A DNA stretch of 59,753 nt from Vibrio scophthalmi LMG 19158 (GTDB lineage Bacteria > Pseudomonadota > Gammaproteobacteria > Enterobacterales > Vibrionaceae). Of this stretch, positions 1 through 7,047 are shown piece after piece. The notes under the pieces were generated by a model. The model did no database searches. It worked only from the letters and a program-made list of their open reading frames with translations, and was not told where the DNA came from. The number at the start of each line of letters is the position of its first letter. Position 1 is the stretch's first letter. The stretch spans positions 1 to 59,753 of the forward strand of contig NZ_AFWE01000018.1 of the NCBI RefSeq assembly GCF_000222585.1. The letters run 5' to 3'. Position numbers and translations under genes: made by a program.

Positions 1-25
1 CTATCAACTAATTGAGATACTTATT

Positions 26-547
26 ATGAAAACAATGAATAACCCAACGTTCGCTGCTCGTCCTTCAATGAAAAACAAACAACGTGGTGCGCTCTCTGCT
101 GAGCTGGCTATGGTGATTGGTGTGGTCGTAATTGCACTGATTTTTATGGTGTCGCAAGCACCAAACTTTCGATACAAAATCAATGAAGCCCGTTTTTTAT
201 CGCAAGCGAATGAGATTGCGCAAGAAACAAACGCATGGAAAAAAGCCCGCCCTAACTTTGAAGGCGTGACCATTACTAAAGTGTGTGAAGAAGGCGGTCT
301 AAACAAATCGCTTTGTGGCTCATCAAATGATGGTCGTGCAACAAACCCGTTTGGTGGTGACTGGTCAATTTCAGCGAATACCGGCAGTAAAGGGCTATTT
401 GATGTGACAGCCACACTACCAGAAGACGCGCACCGTATTCCAAGCCTTGCTAACTCAATTGCGTCTTCTACACGCGCTAACTGTAATGAAGCTGACGGTT
501 GCGACACTCTGGCGACAACCGCAACGTCTATCAAAATGACGTACTAA
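26..547 (+). CDS. pilS: PilS-like type IVb major prepilin
   Basis: Probable major subunit of a type IVb (thin/TCP-like) conjugation pilus. A basic leader ending KNKQRG precedes ALSAE and a long hydrophobic helix. This is the prepilin peptidase signature: Gly at -1 and Glu at +5 of the mature protein. The globular part (about residues 50-173) has two cysteine pairs, near VCEEGG/SLCGS and RANC/DGCD, that could close the disulphide-bonded D-region typical of TcpA and PilS. The first ATG gives a 21-residue leader; an ATG at 68 would give 7 residues, and neither has a strong ribosome site. The stop overlaps the next pilin start (TAATG). In IncI plasmids pilS follows pilR, which is the gene cut at the other end of this window. 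Family call confident, exact name less so. Confidence 0.8.
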   Translation: MKTMNNPTFAARPSMKNKQRGALSAELAMVIGVVVIALIFMVSQAPNFRYKINEARFLSQANEIAQETNAWKKARPNFEGVTITKVCEEGGLNKSLCGSSNDGRATNPFGGDWSISANTGSKGLFDVTATLPEDAHRIPSLANSIASSTRANCNEADGCDTLATTATSIKMTY

Positions 548-1020
548 TGCGTCAGCGCGGCTTTCTTAGCGCGGAATTAAGTCAATACCTTATCGTCACC
601 ATCCTATTCTTTGCACTTCTTGTGCCGCCGATTACCCAATGGGCGAGACTCTATCAAAATGCGGCCAGCATTAACCAAACGATCGAGACCATCACGCAAG
701 AAGCGCAATTTAACTATGCCAAAGCTGTGTTAACAACGCGCTGCTTACCTCAAGCGGCGCTAACACTGGCGGATTTAAACCTGACCTTACCAAGCGATGA
801 TGTTCGCTATGACGTGCGCTACTTACAAAGCGGCGTACCCAAGGCAAGGCCAAGCGGCATACAAGTGGGCGTGACGATAATTGAGCCGAAGTTGCAGAAC
901 GTGGCAACTCGGCTTACCCCTGACGAAATCCAAGGCGCAACTTTACTATTTAACGCTCCGTTAAATTATCAACTACCTGACTGGCAAGAACTCAACACCA
1001 ATACGGGTTGTATCCGATAG
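547..1020 (+). CDS. Second type IVb prepilin (minor pilin candidate)
   Basis: A 157-residue prepilin-like protein. The leader is only five residues (MRQRG), followed by FLSAE and a hydrophobic helix to about residue 30, so Gly -1 and Glu +5 are both present. Two cysteines (TTRC near residue 60 and the C-terminal TGCIR) could form one disulphide. The start at 547 overlaps the upstream stop as TAATG, which implies translational coupling and a short leader, rather than the longer upstream reading from 499. It lies between the major pilin and the PilV-like gene, so it is probably a minor pilin that primes or modifies the pilus. I cannot match it to a named IncI Pil protein. Confidence 0.75.
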   Translation: MRQRGFLSAELSQYLIVTILFFALLVPPITQWARLYQNAASINQTIETITQEAQFNYAKAVLTTRCLPQAALTLADLNLTLPSDDVRYDVRYLQSGVPKARPSGIQVGVTIIEPKLQNVATRLTPDEIQGATLLFNAPLNYQLPDWQELNTNTGCIR

Positions 1021-1028
1021 GAGGCCAA

Positions 1029-2000
1029 TTGAAAGGTTTAAAAAAACAACAAGGCTTTGCAATGCTAGCTTCAATGTCCATCGTCCTTGGCGTGGTCATT
1101 GTTGGCTCAATGTGGGTGGCAGAAGAAAGCGCAAAACGCCGAATTTTGACTAACTCAGAATCGTTCTATAACCGAATTATCTACTTACGAACCCAAGTAC
1201 ACGCCTTTGTGAATGACCGTTATTTGGAAGGGCATCGAATCAATGGGGCGGCGATTTTTCCGAACCGATTAGGGGCACTTGAACCGAAATACATTCCAAC
1301 ATGTACCAATGAAGATAATCAGAAAGGCTTTTGTATGAAAGTCAATCAAACCCCTTGGGGCGAGATTGGTGAAAGAGATTATCGAGTTGTTGCCGTACCG
1401 AAAGATGACGGTTCCGGCGTGAGTCATTACCGCGCCGAATTTGATGTAAAGCTACCTGATAAAGACTCAGTAGCACTTAAATTTGAGCGACAAACCACAC
1501 TCGCCATGCTCGCGCAAGTTCCCAATATTTTCTACGACGATGCAAACAACATCTTAACCGTTCGCATCGATAGGCCAGATAAAGCCTTTGCGTATGAATC
1601 GTTGGTTAAGCGCAGCGGCGACGATTCGACGTTGCTTGGTGATTGGGACGTGGGCGGCAACTTTGCGATAACGAACGCTAAAGATGTAACCATAAAAAAT
1701 AGCAACGGCACACAGCAATCCGTTGTTCAGGGCTTAACCAAAATCTACACCGTTGAACACGGCCAATGGTTACGAAAACCACCGTGCCCACAAGGGATGA
1801 CCTTAAATTCAACGTTCAGTATTACCGAAATTAACACACACCCAACCTATAGCCTGACGGGTCTACAAAGAGCGTATTTGATTGAAGAAAATGCGACTCA
1901 GATTCGCGTGGGTTTAGATGTGGGAGCAAAACATAAATTTAGTGGTGCAGGCCACACCCTTCATTTAGGGAAAGTGACTGCACTTTTGCAATGCAAATAA
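1029..2000 (+). CDS. pilV: PilV-like large minor pilin / tip protein
   Basis: A 323-residue protein with a prepilin-like N terminus: MKGLKKQQG, then FAMLASMSIVLGVVIVGS and a large beta-rich C-terminal region. Size, position after two pilins and large soluble part fit the PilV tip adhesin of IncI-type thin pili. The chosen start is TTG at 1029, four bases after a perfect AGGAGG at 1019-1024; a TTG at 1008 lies in the end of the upstream gene and has no such site. Residue +5 after the cleavage Gly is Ala, not Glu. Cysteines fall at about residues 95, 105 and 255 and in the C-terminal LLQCK. No shufflon repeats, alternative C-terminal cassettes or shufflase gene are seen nearby. Role inferred from context. 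Confidence 0.62.
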   Translation: MKGLKKQQGFAMLASMSIVLGVVIVGSMWVAEESAKRRILTNSESFYNRIIYLRTQVHAFVNDRYLEGHRINGAAIFPNRLGALEPKYIPTCTNEDNQKGFCMKVNQTPWGEIGERDYRVVAVPKDDGSGVSHYRAEFDVKLPDKDSVALKFERQTTLAMLAQVPNIFYDDANNILTVRIDRPDKAFAYESLVKRSGDDSTLLGDWDVGGNFAITNAKDVTIKNSNGTQQSVVQGLTKIYTVEHGQWLRKPPCPQGMTLNSTFSITEINTHPTYSLTGLQRAYLIEENATQIRVGLDVGAKHKFSGAGHTLHLGKVTALLQCK

Positions 2001-2009
2001 GGAGCTGAT

Positions 2010-2447
2010 ATGACAGCAAAAAAAACGAACCTGTATTTAGGTCTCATTCTAGCCATAAGTTGTGGCAATGCTATGGCGAAAGTAACTTACGAAGACGCAC
2101 TGGAGGATGAACGCCAATTAGCCGCAGAAAACCCACACAATCCACCAACGCAGGGGTTTACACAGCGAGAAATTGATGCCGCAGTTGGTACAAACAGTGT
2201 ACCAATTGTATTCAACGGACACTCAACCAGTAGTTGTACTAACGTTTATCCGCCAGATAAAACTTCTGTTTCAACGCACGATATTTATGTCGTCGGAACC
2301 TATGAAGATCAAAACAACCATAAGGACTCTCATACTCGTGGGGTCGCTCAAAAACTGACAACCAACGGCGCAACTCAAATTTGTGCGCAATGGACGCCAG
2401 CTCGATATTTCAACTTCCACTATCAAGTTTCTGCTTACGAGAAATAA
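2010..2447 (+). CDS. Secreted protein of unknown function
   Basis: A 145-residue protein with a clear signal peptide (basic start, hydrophobic stretch, cleavage after GNAMA at about residue 23). The mature part is hydrophilic and has two cysteines (SSCTN and QICAQ) that could form a disulphide. A good ribosome site (AAGGAGCTGAT) lies before the ATG and overlaps the end of the PilV-like gene, so it is probably the last gene of the pilin transcript. I do not recognise the family. It may be a periplasmic or pilus-associated accessory protein; that is inference from signal peptide and position only. Confidence 0.6.
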   Translation: MTAKKTNLYLGLILAISCGNAMAKVTYEDALEDERQLAAENPHNPPTQGFTQREIDAAVGTNSVPIVFNGHSTSSCTNVYPPDKTSVSTHDIYVVGTYEDQNNHKDSHTRGVAQKLTTNGATQICAQWTPARYFNFHYQVSAYEK

Positions 2448-2509
2448 CTTGACCTAAATCACGCCCTTTGTAAGATTAACTATACATAATCAAACAAAGG
2501 GCTAAAACA

Positions 2510-2692
2510 ATGACTAAAGAAGAGTTCAAAGCGGAGTACACAAAAAAAGGATGGACAGCAACAACCCTTGCAAAAAGATGGGGATATTCAGCACCCACTC
2601 GCATTCATCACATAGCAGTAGATCCACACAAAAACCCTTATATGATCGATGCTGTGCGTGGATTACCTTACATCATAAAAGAGAAAATATAA
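2510..2692 (+). CDS. Small putative helix-turn-helix protein
   Basis: A 60-residue protein. The stretch WTATTLAKRWGYSAPTRIHH has the spacing of a helix-turn-helix (TLAKRWG then a recognition-like helix). It is preceded by AGGGCTAAAACA, a usable ribosome site, and stands alone between the pilin cluster and the protease. It could be a small DNA-binding regulator of one of its neighbours. Function is not recognised and the HTH reading is by eye. Confidence 0.5.
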   Translation: MTKEEFKAEYTKKGWTATTLAKRWGYSAPTRIHHIAVDPHKNPYMIDAVRGLPYIIKEKI

Positions 2693-2773
2693 TTAACGAT
2701 TAATATTGCATCGAAATGATTTCTTCAGTAAAATAGATCGATCAAATATCGTGATTCAATCGGAATAATAACA

Positions 2774-3790
2774 ATGAAAAAAGCCCTTTTATTACTCGCG
2801 TTAAGTTCTCCATCCGCAATGGCTATAGTTGGAGGGGAATCATTAGATTGGCGTAAAGATTTTACAAACATGACAACTATGAGTTGCACCAGCACACTAA
2901 TAGGCGGTAAATATCTACTGACTGCTGGACATTGCAGGGGAGTACCTAATGTTGGATTTTCCGATTCAGATGGCACAATCAAAGATGCTATAAATATTCT
3001 CGAATATCACCTCCCACCAGATGATGGCACTAATCAATTTTCACCAGACATTGCGGTTTGGGAATTGGAACGAGCGCATCTAACCAAAGATATACGTTTT
3101 GTGGCCGATTTGAATCACGATCCTATTCGTGTTGGTGATCACGTAACAATGTACGGTTTTGGTGGTTCAGATTTATTGAAAAAAGGCGTATCTCAAATTG
3201 CTGATACATCCGGAGAACCTCACGACCTATCATTTCTCTATGTGAGCAATGATATTGGTCAAGGCGTATTACAAGGTGGTGATTCAGGTGGCCCATGGGT
3301 GAACACCGAAGGCGACATTATAGGTGTATCACGCACTGTTGGTAATGATAACAGCATGACAGCAACACGCCTTGCACCGGTTAAAGATTGGTTATCGCAA
3401 ACAGTGAACGCATGGCATTACCCTACATTGGCTAATGTTAATGGACGCGAAACCATTACGATTCAATCATTGCATAGTAATCCAGCCGGTGTAGATTTTT
3501 CTGTGGAGTCTAACGAAACAGGCGACGCAACCATCATTCGAGATCAAAGTACCTGTTTAACAAAGCCAACTGTATTACCGTTTGAGAAATGTACTATCGT
3601 TGTAGAAAGTAATGGCGGTGAAGGTCAAATACAGCTTTCTGGGACTGAATTTATCGAACTGAATAAACCAACTCCTGTTGAACCACCAACACCACCAAGC
3701 GCTGGCGGTGGTTCTAGCGGCGGATCAATGAGCTTGTTCGGTCTACTAGGCTTATTTGGTTTAGGTGTGATGCGCTCTCGCAAACGCTAA
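2774..3790 (+). CDS. Trypsin-like serine protease with GlyGly-CTERM sorting tail
   Basis: A secreted chymotrypsin-fold (S1) protease of 338 residues. A short signal peptide (to about residue 17, SAMA) is followed by IVGG, the classical start of the mature enzyme. The triad is visible: His53 in TAGHC, Asp92 in PDIAVWE and Ser171 in GGDSGGPW. After about residue 210 comes a beta-type C-terminal domain with a cysteine pair. The protein ends with a Gly/Ser-rich linker, a hydrophobic helix (SLFGLLGLFGLGV) and RSRKR. That tail is the GlyGly-CTERM signal, known in Vibrio and Shewanella to be processed by rhombosortase in species with type II secretion. It has its own terminator just downstream. Its role on a conjugative plasmid is unknown. 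Confidence 0.9.
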   Translation: MKKALLLLALSSPSAMAIVGGESLDWRKDFTNMTTMSCTSTLIGGKYLLTAGHCRGVPNVGFSDSDGTIKDAINILEYHLPPDDGTNQFSPDIAVWELERAHLTKDIRFVADLNHDPIRVGDHVTMYGFGGSDLLKKGVSQIADTSGEPHDLSFLYVSNDIGQGVLQGGDSGGPWVNTEGDIIGVSRTVGNDNSMTATRLAPVKDWLSQTVNAWHYPTLANVNGRETITIQSLHSNPAGVDFSVESNETGDATIIRDQSTCLTKPTVLPFEKCTIVVESNGGEGQIQLSGTEFIELNKPTPVEPPTPPSAGGGSSGGSMSLFGLLGLFGLGVMRSRKR

Positions 3791-3812
3791 TAATAAACAG
3801 AACAAACAAATC

Positions 3813-3836
3813 GGCGGCTTCTATAGTCGCCTTTTT
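3813..3836 (+). terminator. Rho-independent terminator after the protease gene
   Basis: Stem GGCGGC (3813-3818) pairs with GTCGCC (3826-3831), one G-U wobble, 7-base loop, then TTTTT. Confidence 0.7.
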
Positions 3837-3872
3837 CACGCTTGAATAATAACGAGGAATCAAACTATACAA

Positions 3873-4106
3873 ATGGATAATAAAAAGTTTTATCACGCAT
3901 CCAATATTGTGTCTCTCGATGACTTTCTAAAATCTGACTTTGCTCAGGGTAGCCATATCTACTGTGCCTTTACTAAGAACAGCATGGACTCGTTCATCAA
4001 GCATAACCTTGAGAAAAAACTAGTCAAAAGTATCAGCTTTAGTGACGGGCACACTCTCTACCCAACAGCACCAGAAATTGAGCTTGAAGATGCAGAATAT
4101 AATTAA
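3873..4106 (+). CDS. Small hypothetical protein
   Basis: A 77-residue acidic protein, without signal peptide or membrane segment, ending in ELEDAEYN. It sits between two clear terminators (3813-3836 and 4133-4166), so it is probably a one-gene transcript. No good ribosome site is seen directly before the ATG. Not recognised. Confidence 0.45.
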   Translation: MDNKKFYHASNIVSLDDFLKSDFAQGSHIYCAFTKNSMDSFIKHNLEKKLVKSISFSDGHTLYPTAPEIELEDAEYN

Positions 4107-4132
4107 TCTCAACGCTACCCACTAGAATAGAA

Positions 4133-4166
4133 AAAGCCTCGACAGAATCCATTCCGTCGAGGCTTT
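4133..4166. terminator. Strong bidirectional-type terminator hairpin
   Basis: AAAGCCTCGAC (4133-4143) pairs perfectly with GTCGAGGCTTT (4156-4166). A-tract before and T-rich sequence after suggest it can work in both directions. Confidence 0.8.
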
Positions 4167-4274
4167 CTTTCACCCTTCGCTCAAACCGCACTAACAAGAG
4201 TAGAGAAATATGGGGAAAAACTCTTTCTTGTAGCACATCGAAACACTATCTCAATTTTAAGAAACGGCCAAACA

Positions 4275-4919
4275 ATGATTCAAATGATCACGATAACTCT
4301 ATTTTTCTTCGGCTATCTCTTTGTTATCTGGCAACTAATGAAAGCCCCCAATAACCTAGACAGACCACCGCCAAACGTTCAACGAAAAACAAGCGTCATA
4401 TTTTGGCTATGTACCGTGATCTTTTTGCTAGTGATTGATTACTCGATCATAACCAGCGTACTACTCACTTCGCTACTAACCTATTTCTACGCCACTAGAA
4501 TTTGTCGCTTCAAAGCTAACTCAAACGCATTGTTGACCGTCATTCCTGACATACTCGATAACTCAAAAGCTCAAATCCACCTCAGCAATCCAGCCGATAG
4601 CTTTCAACGTGGCCACTATGTTGAACTCTTAGATTTACTAGGCAAATTGAGCGCATTTGGCATAACACAAATCACGTTAACCTCCCCTATGTTCTACAAA
4701 GATAAAGCATTAAGAGGATTGGGCGCACTAGAGCGGTTAACAAGCCCGCACTGGCTTGTAACAGGTAAATCAATTCACTGGGTTAACCATCTGTGGGAAA
4801 TAGCGGTACTGGCTAATCTGAGGCGCACCAAAGCCAATCAGACCATTAATTCACTTTCACTAACACAGTGGTATCAAATCACTCTGACTTTAAACCGGCA
4901 CGCGAGTGAGAAATCGTAA
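4275..4919 (+). CDS. Membrane protein of unknown function
   Basis: A 214-residue protein with an N-terminal membrane helix (about 2-22) and a hydrophobic hairpin (about 40-73), followed by a hydrophilic domain of about 140 residues. It opens a short run of plus-strand genes (4275-6329) ending in the lytic transglycosylase. The position between pilus genes and the transglycosylase makes an envelope or mating role plausible. No family recognised. Confidence 0.55.
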   Translation: MIQMITITLFFFGYLFVIWQLMKAPNNLDRPPPNVQRKTSVIFWLCTVIFLLVIDYSIITSVLLTSLLTYFYATRICRFKANSNALLTVIPDILDNSKAQIHLSNPADSFQRGHYVELLDLLGKLSAFGITQITLTSPMFYKDKALRGLGALERLTSPHWLVTGKSIHWVNHLWEIAVLANLRRTKANQTINSLSLTQWYQITLTLNRHASEKS

Positions 4920-4976
4920 GCTTACGATTTTGAGCTTGGGTGGAACAACGCGCAGCGGCGTTAGGAAGCAAAAATC

Positions 4977-5339
4977 ATGACCATTAACAATCGATACGTC
5001 AATCATTCATCAGTTTGGCATCACAATAAGCTAGAGCTTATCGACACAATTGTAGATCAATTGGATAAGAAGCTTTTGTTAAAAACATGGGAAGAAAAAC
5101 GCGACATAAGAAATGCCATTGAAGAAGAACTGGAAGAGTACACGCTCTATCGTTGCCACACCCACTCTAAAGGCGGAGCTGTGGGGTGGCGTGTTTTGTA
5201 TGCTCTATTCGTCCTTTTTCAATGGTTGCTTTGGCCGTACTGCTTTTTCAACTGGCTCAAGACCGGCAACTTTCGTTTAAACAGCAAAAGCCGCATTGGT
5301 ATGTTTATAGACCGTATTGTTGAACAAGCAACAAACTAA
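4977..5339 (+). CDS. Small membrane protein of unknown function
   Basis: A 120-residue protein with a charged N-terminal half (about residues 30-55 likely helical, rich in Glu/Lys/Arg) and one very hydrophobic aromatic segment at about 66-92 (LYALFVLFQWLLWPYCFF), probably membrane-embedded. It lies in the run leading to the transglycosylase. Not recognised. Confidence 0.5.
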   Translation: MTINNRYVNHSSVWHHNKLELIDTIVDQLDKKLLLKTWEEKRDIRNAIEEELEEYTLYRCHTHSKGGAVGWRVLYALFVLFQWLLWPYCFFNWLKTGNFRLNSKSRIGMFIDRIVEQATN

Positions 5340-5355
5340 CACTACAGGAAAAACC

Positions 5356-5811
5356 ATGACGACATCCCATGAACACTCAAACTCAAGTCACTTCATCATT
5401 CTGAATGAAGACGTTGATAAGAACGCCCACAGATTCTCAACAAAAAGAAAAGTCCTTTTTGGCCGTGAAGTTTTTCATCAACTATGCGTGAACCCAACCT
5501 ATAGCTCTGAGTTAAACCGTTTCTTAAATAGCACTCTCGAATCTTCGAACTTTCGGCCAAACAAAATCACTCTCTACTCTTATCGTGCAACAGCACCACA
5601 CCACGTACTCAATTTCGATAGCCAATTTGAGATTACCATAACCGAAGGTAATACCTCGATTCCCGACCTCTGGAACTTTCAGGATGGAGTCAGAACAGGC
5701 AACGTTGATATTAGCGTCTACGATAGCGTCGATGTTCTTTACTTAATTGAAACCATTATTGCCTATTGCCGACAACACAACCCCGAACTACAGGTAGAGC
5801 GAACTAAATAG
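5356..5811 (+). CDS. Hypothetical protein
   Basis: A 151-residue soluble protein with no signal peptide. The start at 5356 is chosen because ACAGGAAAAACC directly precedes it; the longer reading from 5317 overlaps the upstream gene and lacks a ribosome site. Nine bases separate its stop from the transglycosylase start, so the two are probably cotranscribed. Function unknown. Confidence 0.55.
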   Translation: MTTSHEHSNSSHFIILNEDVDKNAHRFSTKRKVLFGREVFHQLCVNPTYSSELNRFLNSTLESSNFRPNKITLYSYRATAPHHVLNFDSQFEITITEGNTSIPDLWNFQDGVRTGNVDISVYDSVDVLYLIETIIAYCRQHNPELQVERTK

Positions 5812-5819
5812 AGGGAACA

Positions 5820-6329
5820 ATGATGCTCAAATACATTGGATTCATATTAGCGTCACTGCTTTGGATTCAATCAGCCAATGCAGCAATCACATCCGGCGGC
5901 AGAACTTACGATGGCGTAAAAAAAATCATTATTAAGCGTAATATCCGCTGCCCAAACTACTGCACGACCATCTCAAAATACAGCCGTGAGTATAATGTGC
6001 CAGCTCAATTGATTGTCTCGATTATTCACAACGAAAGCGCTTTTAACCCGAAAGCAGTAAGCCCCAAAGGAGCCAAAGGTCTAATGCAGCTAATGGATAT
6101 AAACAGCAAAGCAGCACAGATAAACCCGTTTGATCCACACGAAAACATTCGTGCCGGCACTGCGCTTTTCTCTCGATTGATGAAACGTTACAACAACGTG
6201 GAGTTAGCTCTCGCAGCGTATAACGCTGGCGAAGGTAATGTTGCTAAATATGGTGGAGTTCCACCATTTCCTGAAACTAGACAATACATAAAGAAGGTCA
6301 TGGCCCACTATAAAACACCACCAAATTAA
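5820..6329 (+). CDS. Lytic transglycosylase (PilT/VirB1-like, SLT domain)
   Basis: Cleaves peptidoglycan in the periplasm to let a pilus or secretion channel pass. The signal peptide ends at SANA (about residue 21). The SLT fold is clear: catalytic Glu72 in HNESAFNPKAVS, GLMQLM at 87-92, and AAYNAGEGNV at 132-141, the usual substrate-groove motif with Tyr134. Total length (169) fits PilT of IncI pil operons and VirB1 of T4SS. As it closes the block after pilS/pilV homologues, PilT is the likelier equivalent. The virB cluster at 34-43 kb has no virB1 of its own, so this enzyme may serve both machines. Ribosome site GAGGGA lies just before the ATG. Confidence 0.88.
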   Translation: MMLKYIGFILASLLWIQSANAAITSGGRTYDGVKKIIIKRNIRCPNYCTTISKYSREYNVPAQLIVSIIHNESAFNPKAVSPKGAKGLMQLMDINSKAAQINPFDPHENIRAGTALFSRLMKRYNNVELALAAYNAGEGNVAKYGGVPPFPETRQYIKKVMAHYKTPPN

Positions 6330-6394
6330 ACCTACGATCTGAATTGAGCTTGTAAGAATAACAAGAAAAGACTAATATAATGTTGTAGATGAAA

Positions 6395-6490
6395 GGCGGT
6401 AGAGGTATCCCCTTGTAAAACAGTATCAACCTCATTGGATGAGTGGCGGTAGAGGTATCCCCACATGAAACAGTATCAACCTCATTGGAT
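6395..6490 (+). ncRNA. Type III antitoxin RNA: two tandem 46-base repeats
   Basis: Two direct repeats, 6395-6440 and 6445-6490, period 50. They begin GGCGGTAGAGGTATCCCC, differ at the following bases, and end CAGTATCAACCTCATTGGAT. The pair is bracketed by TGTAGAT (6384-6390) and ATCTACA (6493-6499), which would close the RNA into a larger structure. A TATAAT at 6376-6381 lies just upstream; a -35 is not obvious (TTGTAA at 6350 gives a long 20-base gap). A terminator and a ToxN/AbiQ-family toxin gene follow. This is the architecture of ToxIN/CptIN/TenpIN loci: the repeats are cut by the toxin into RNA units that fold as pseudoknots and inhibit it. The repeat sequence itself was not matched to a known family. 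Confidence 0.85.
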
Positions 6491-6507
6491 TAATCTACAC
6501 AAAGAAG

Positions 6508-6527
6508 CCCCTTTATGGGGTTTTTTT
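6508..6527 (+). terminator. Terminator between antitoxin RNA and toxin gene
   Basis: CCCC (6508-6511) / GGGG (6517-6520), loop TTTAT, then seven Ts. In type III toxin-antitoxin loci this terminator limits toxin mRNA relative to antitoxin RNA. Confidence 0.8.
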
Positions 6528-6544
6528 GTGCCCGAAGGAAAATA

Positions 6545-6985
6545 ATGGATATTAGAACGTTAAACCAGGACGCCTATGCTCAACTAGCTAAGGATAGGCC
6601 GCAGGTACTCGAAAAGAACCGTGGCTATGGGATCGTATCTATCACAGTAAACGAGCTTATCTACGCAATACCATTACGCAGCAATATGAATCATAGCAAC
6701 GGATTTAAAACAATCTCTATGAAGCGTGGAAACAAACTCATCTGGAACGGCCTTGATTATTCCAAAGCCCTTGTCGTGCAATCCACTGACATTGAGCCAA
6801 CAGCTTTTAAGCTTCGAGAGAAAAAAGAGTTTGATAAAATTCAATCAAACAAAGAAAAAATCATAGCGGATTTTGAGAAGTTTGTAGCGGCTTACATTGC
6901 ATGTGTAAAGAAAGGAACATCTACAACAGACCACCGTTTTAAATTCACCACATTACAATACTTTCATGCTGAATTAGGCTTGTAA
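6545..6985 (+). CDS. Type III toxin, ToxN/AbiQ (CptN/TenpN-like) endoribonuclease
   Basis: A 146-residue toxin expected to cut mRNA and its own antitoxin RNA. The protein has the family layout: start MDIRTLNQ, then GYGIVSITVNELIYAIPLRSN, the core strand segment with Ile/Pro-Leu-Arg, then SMKRGNKLIWNGLDYSKALVV. The GLDYSKALV motif is typical of CptN/TenpN-type members. The start at 6545 is chosen because AAGGAAAATA precedes it; an earlier in-frame start at 6515 lies inside the terminator. The gene directly follows the repeat RNA and terminator, which supports the call more than sequence alone. Such systems give phage resistance by abortive infection and also stabilise plasmids. The exact subfamily (TenpIN rather than CptIN) is inference. 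Confidence 0.85.
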   Translation: MDIRTLNQDAYAQLAKDRPQVLEKNRGYGIVSITVNELIYAIPLRSNMNHSNGFKTISMKRGNKLIWNGLDYSKALVVQSTDIEPTAFKLREKKEFDKIQSNKEKIIADFEKFVAAYIACVKKGTSTTDHRFKFTTLQYFHAELGL

Positions 6986-6988
6986 AAA

Positions 6989-7016
6989 AATGCCTGTGTT
7001 TTTCAACACAAGCATT
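6989..7016. terminator. Convergent terminator between toxin and relaxase genes
   Basis: AATGCCTGTGTT (6989-7000) and AACACAAGCATT (7005-7016) pair with one mismatch around a TTTC loop. A-rich flanks on the left and between convergent genes suggest use in both directions. Confidence 0.65.
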
Positions 7017-7047
7017 CAAAATCGGGAGTAACCACAACACGGCATTA

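Noticed and set aside
6395-6490. Two 46-base direct repeats as a CRISPR array
   Set aside because: Only two units, with a 4-base gap rather than a spacer of ~30 bases, no cas genes, and a toxin gene directly after; the type III antitoxin reading explains all features.
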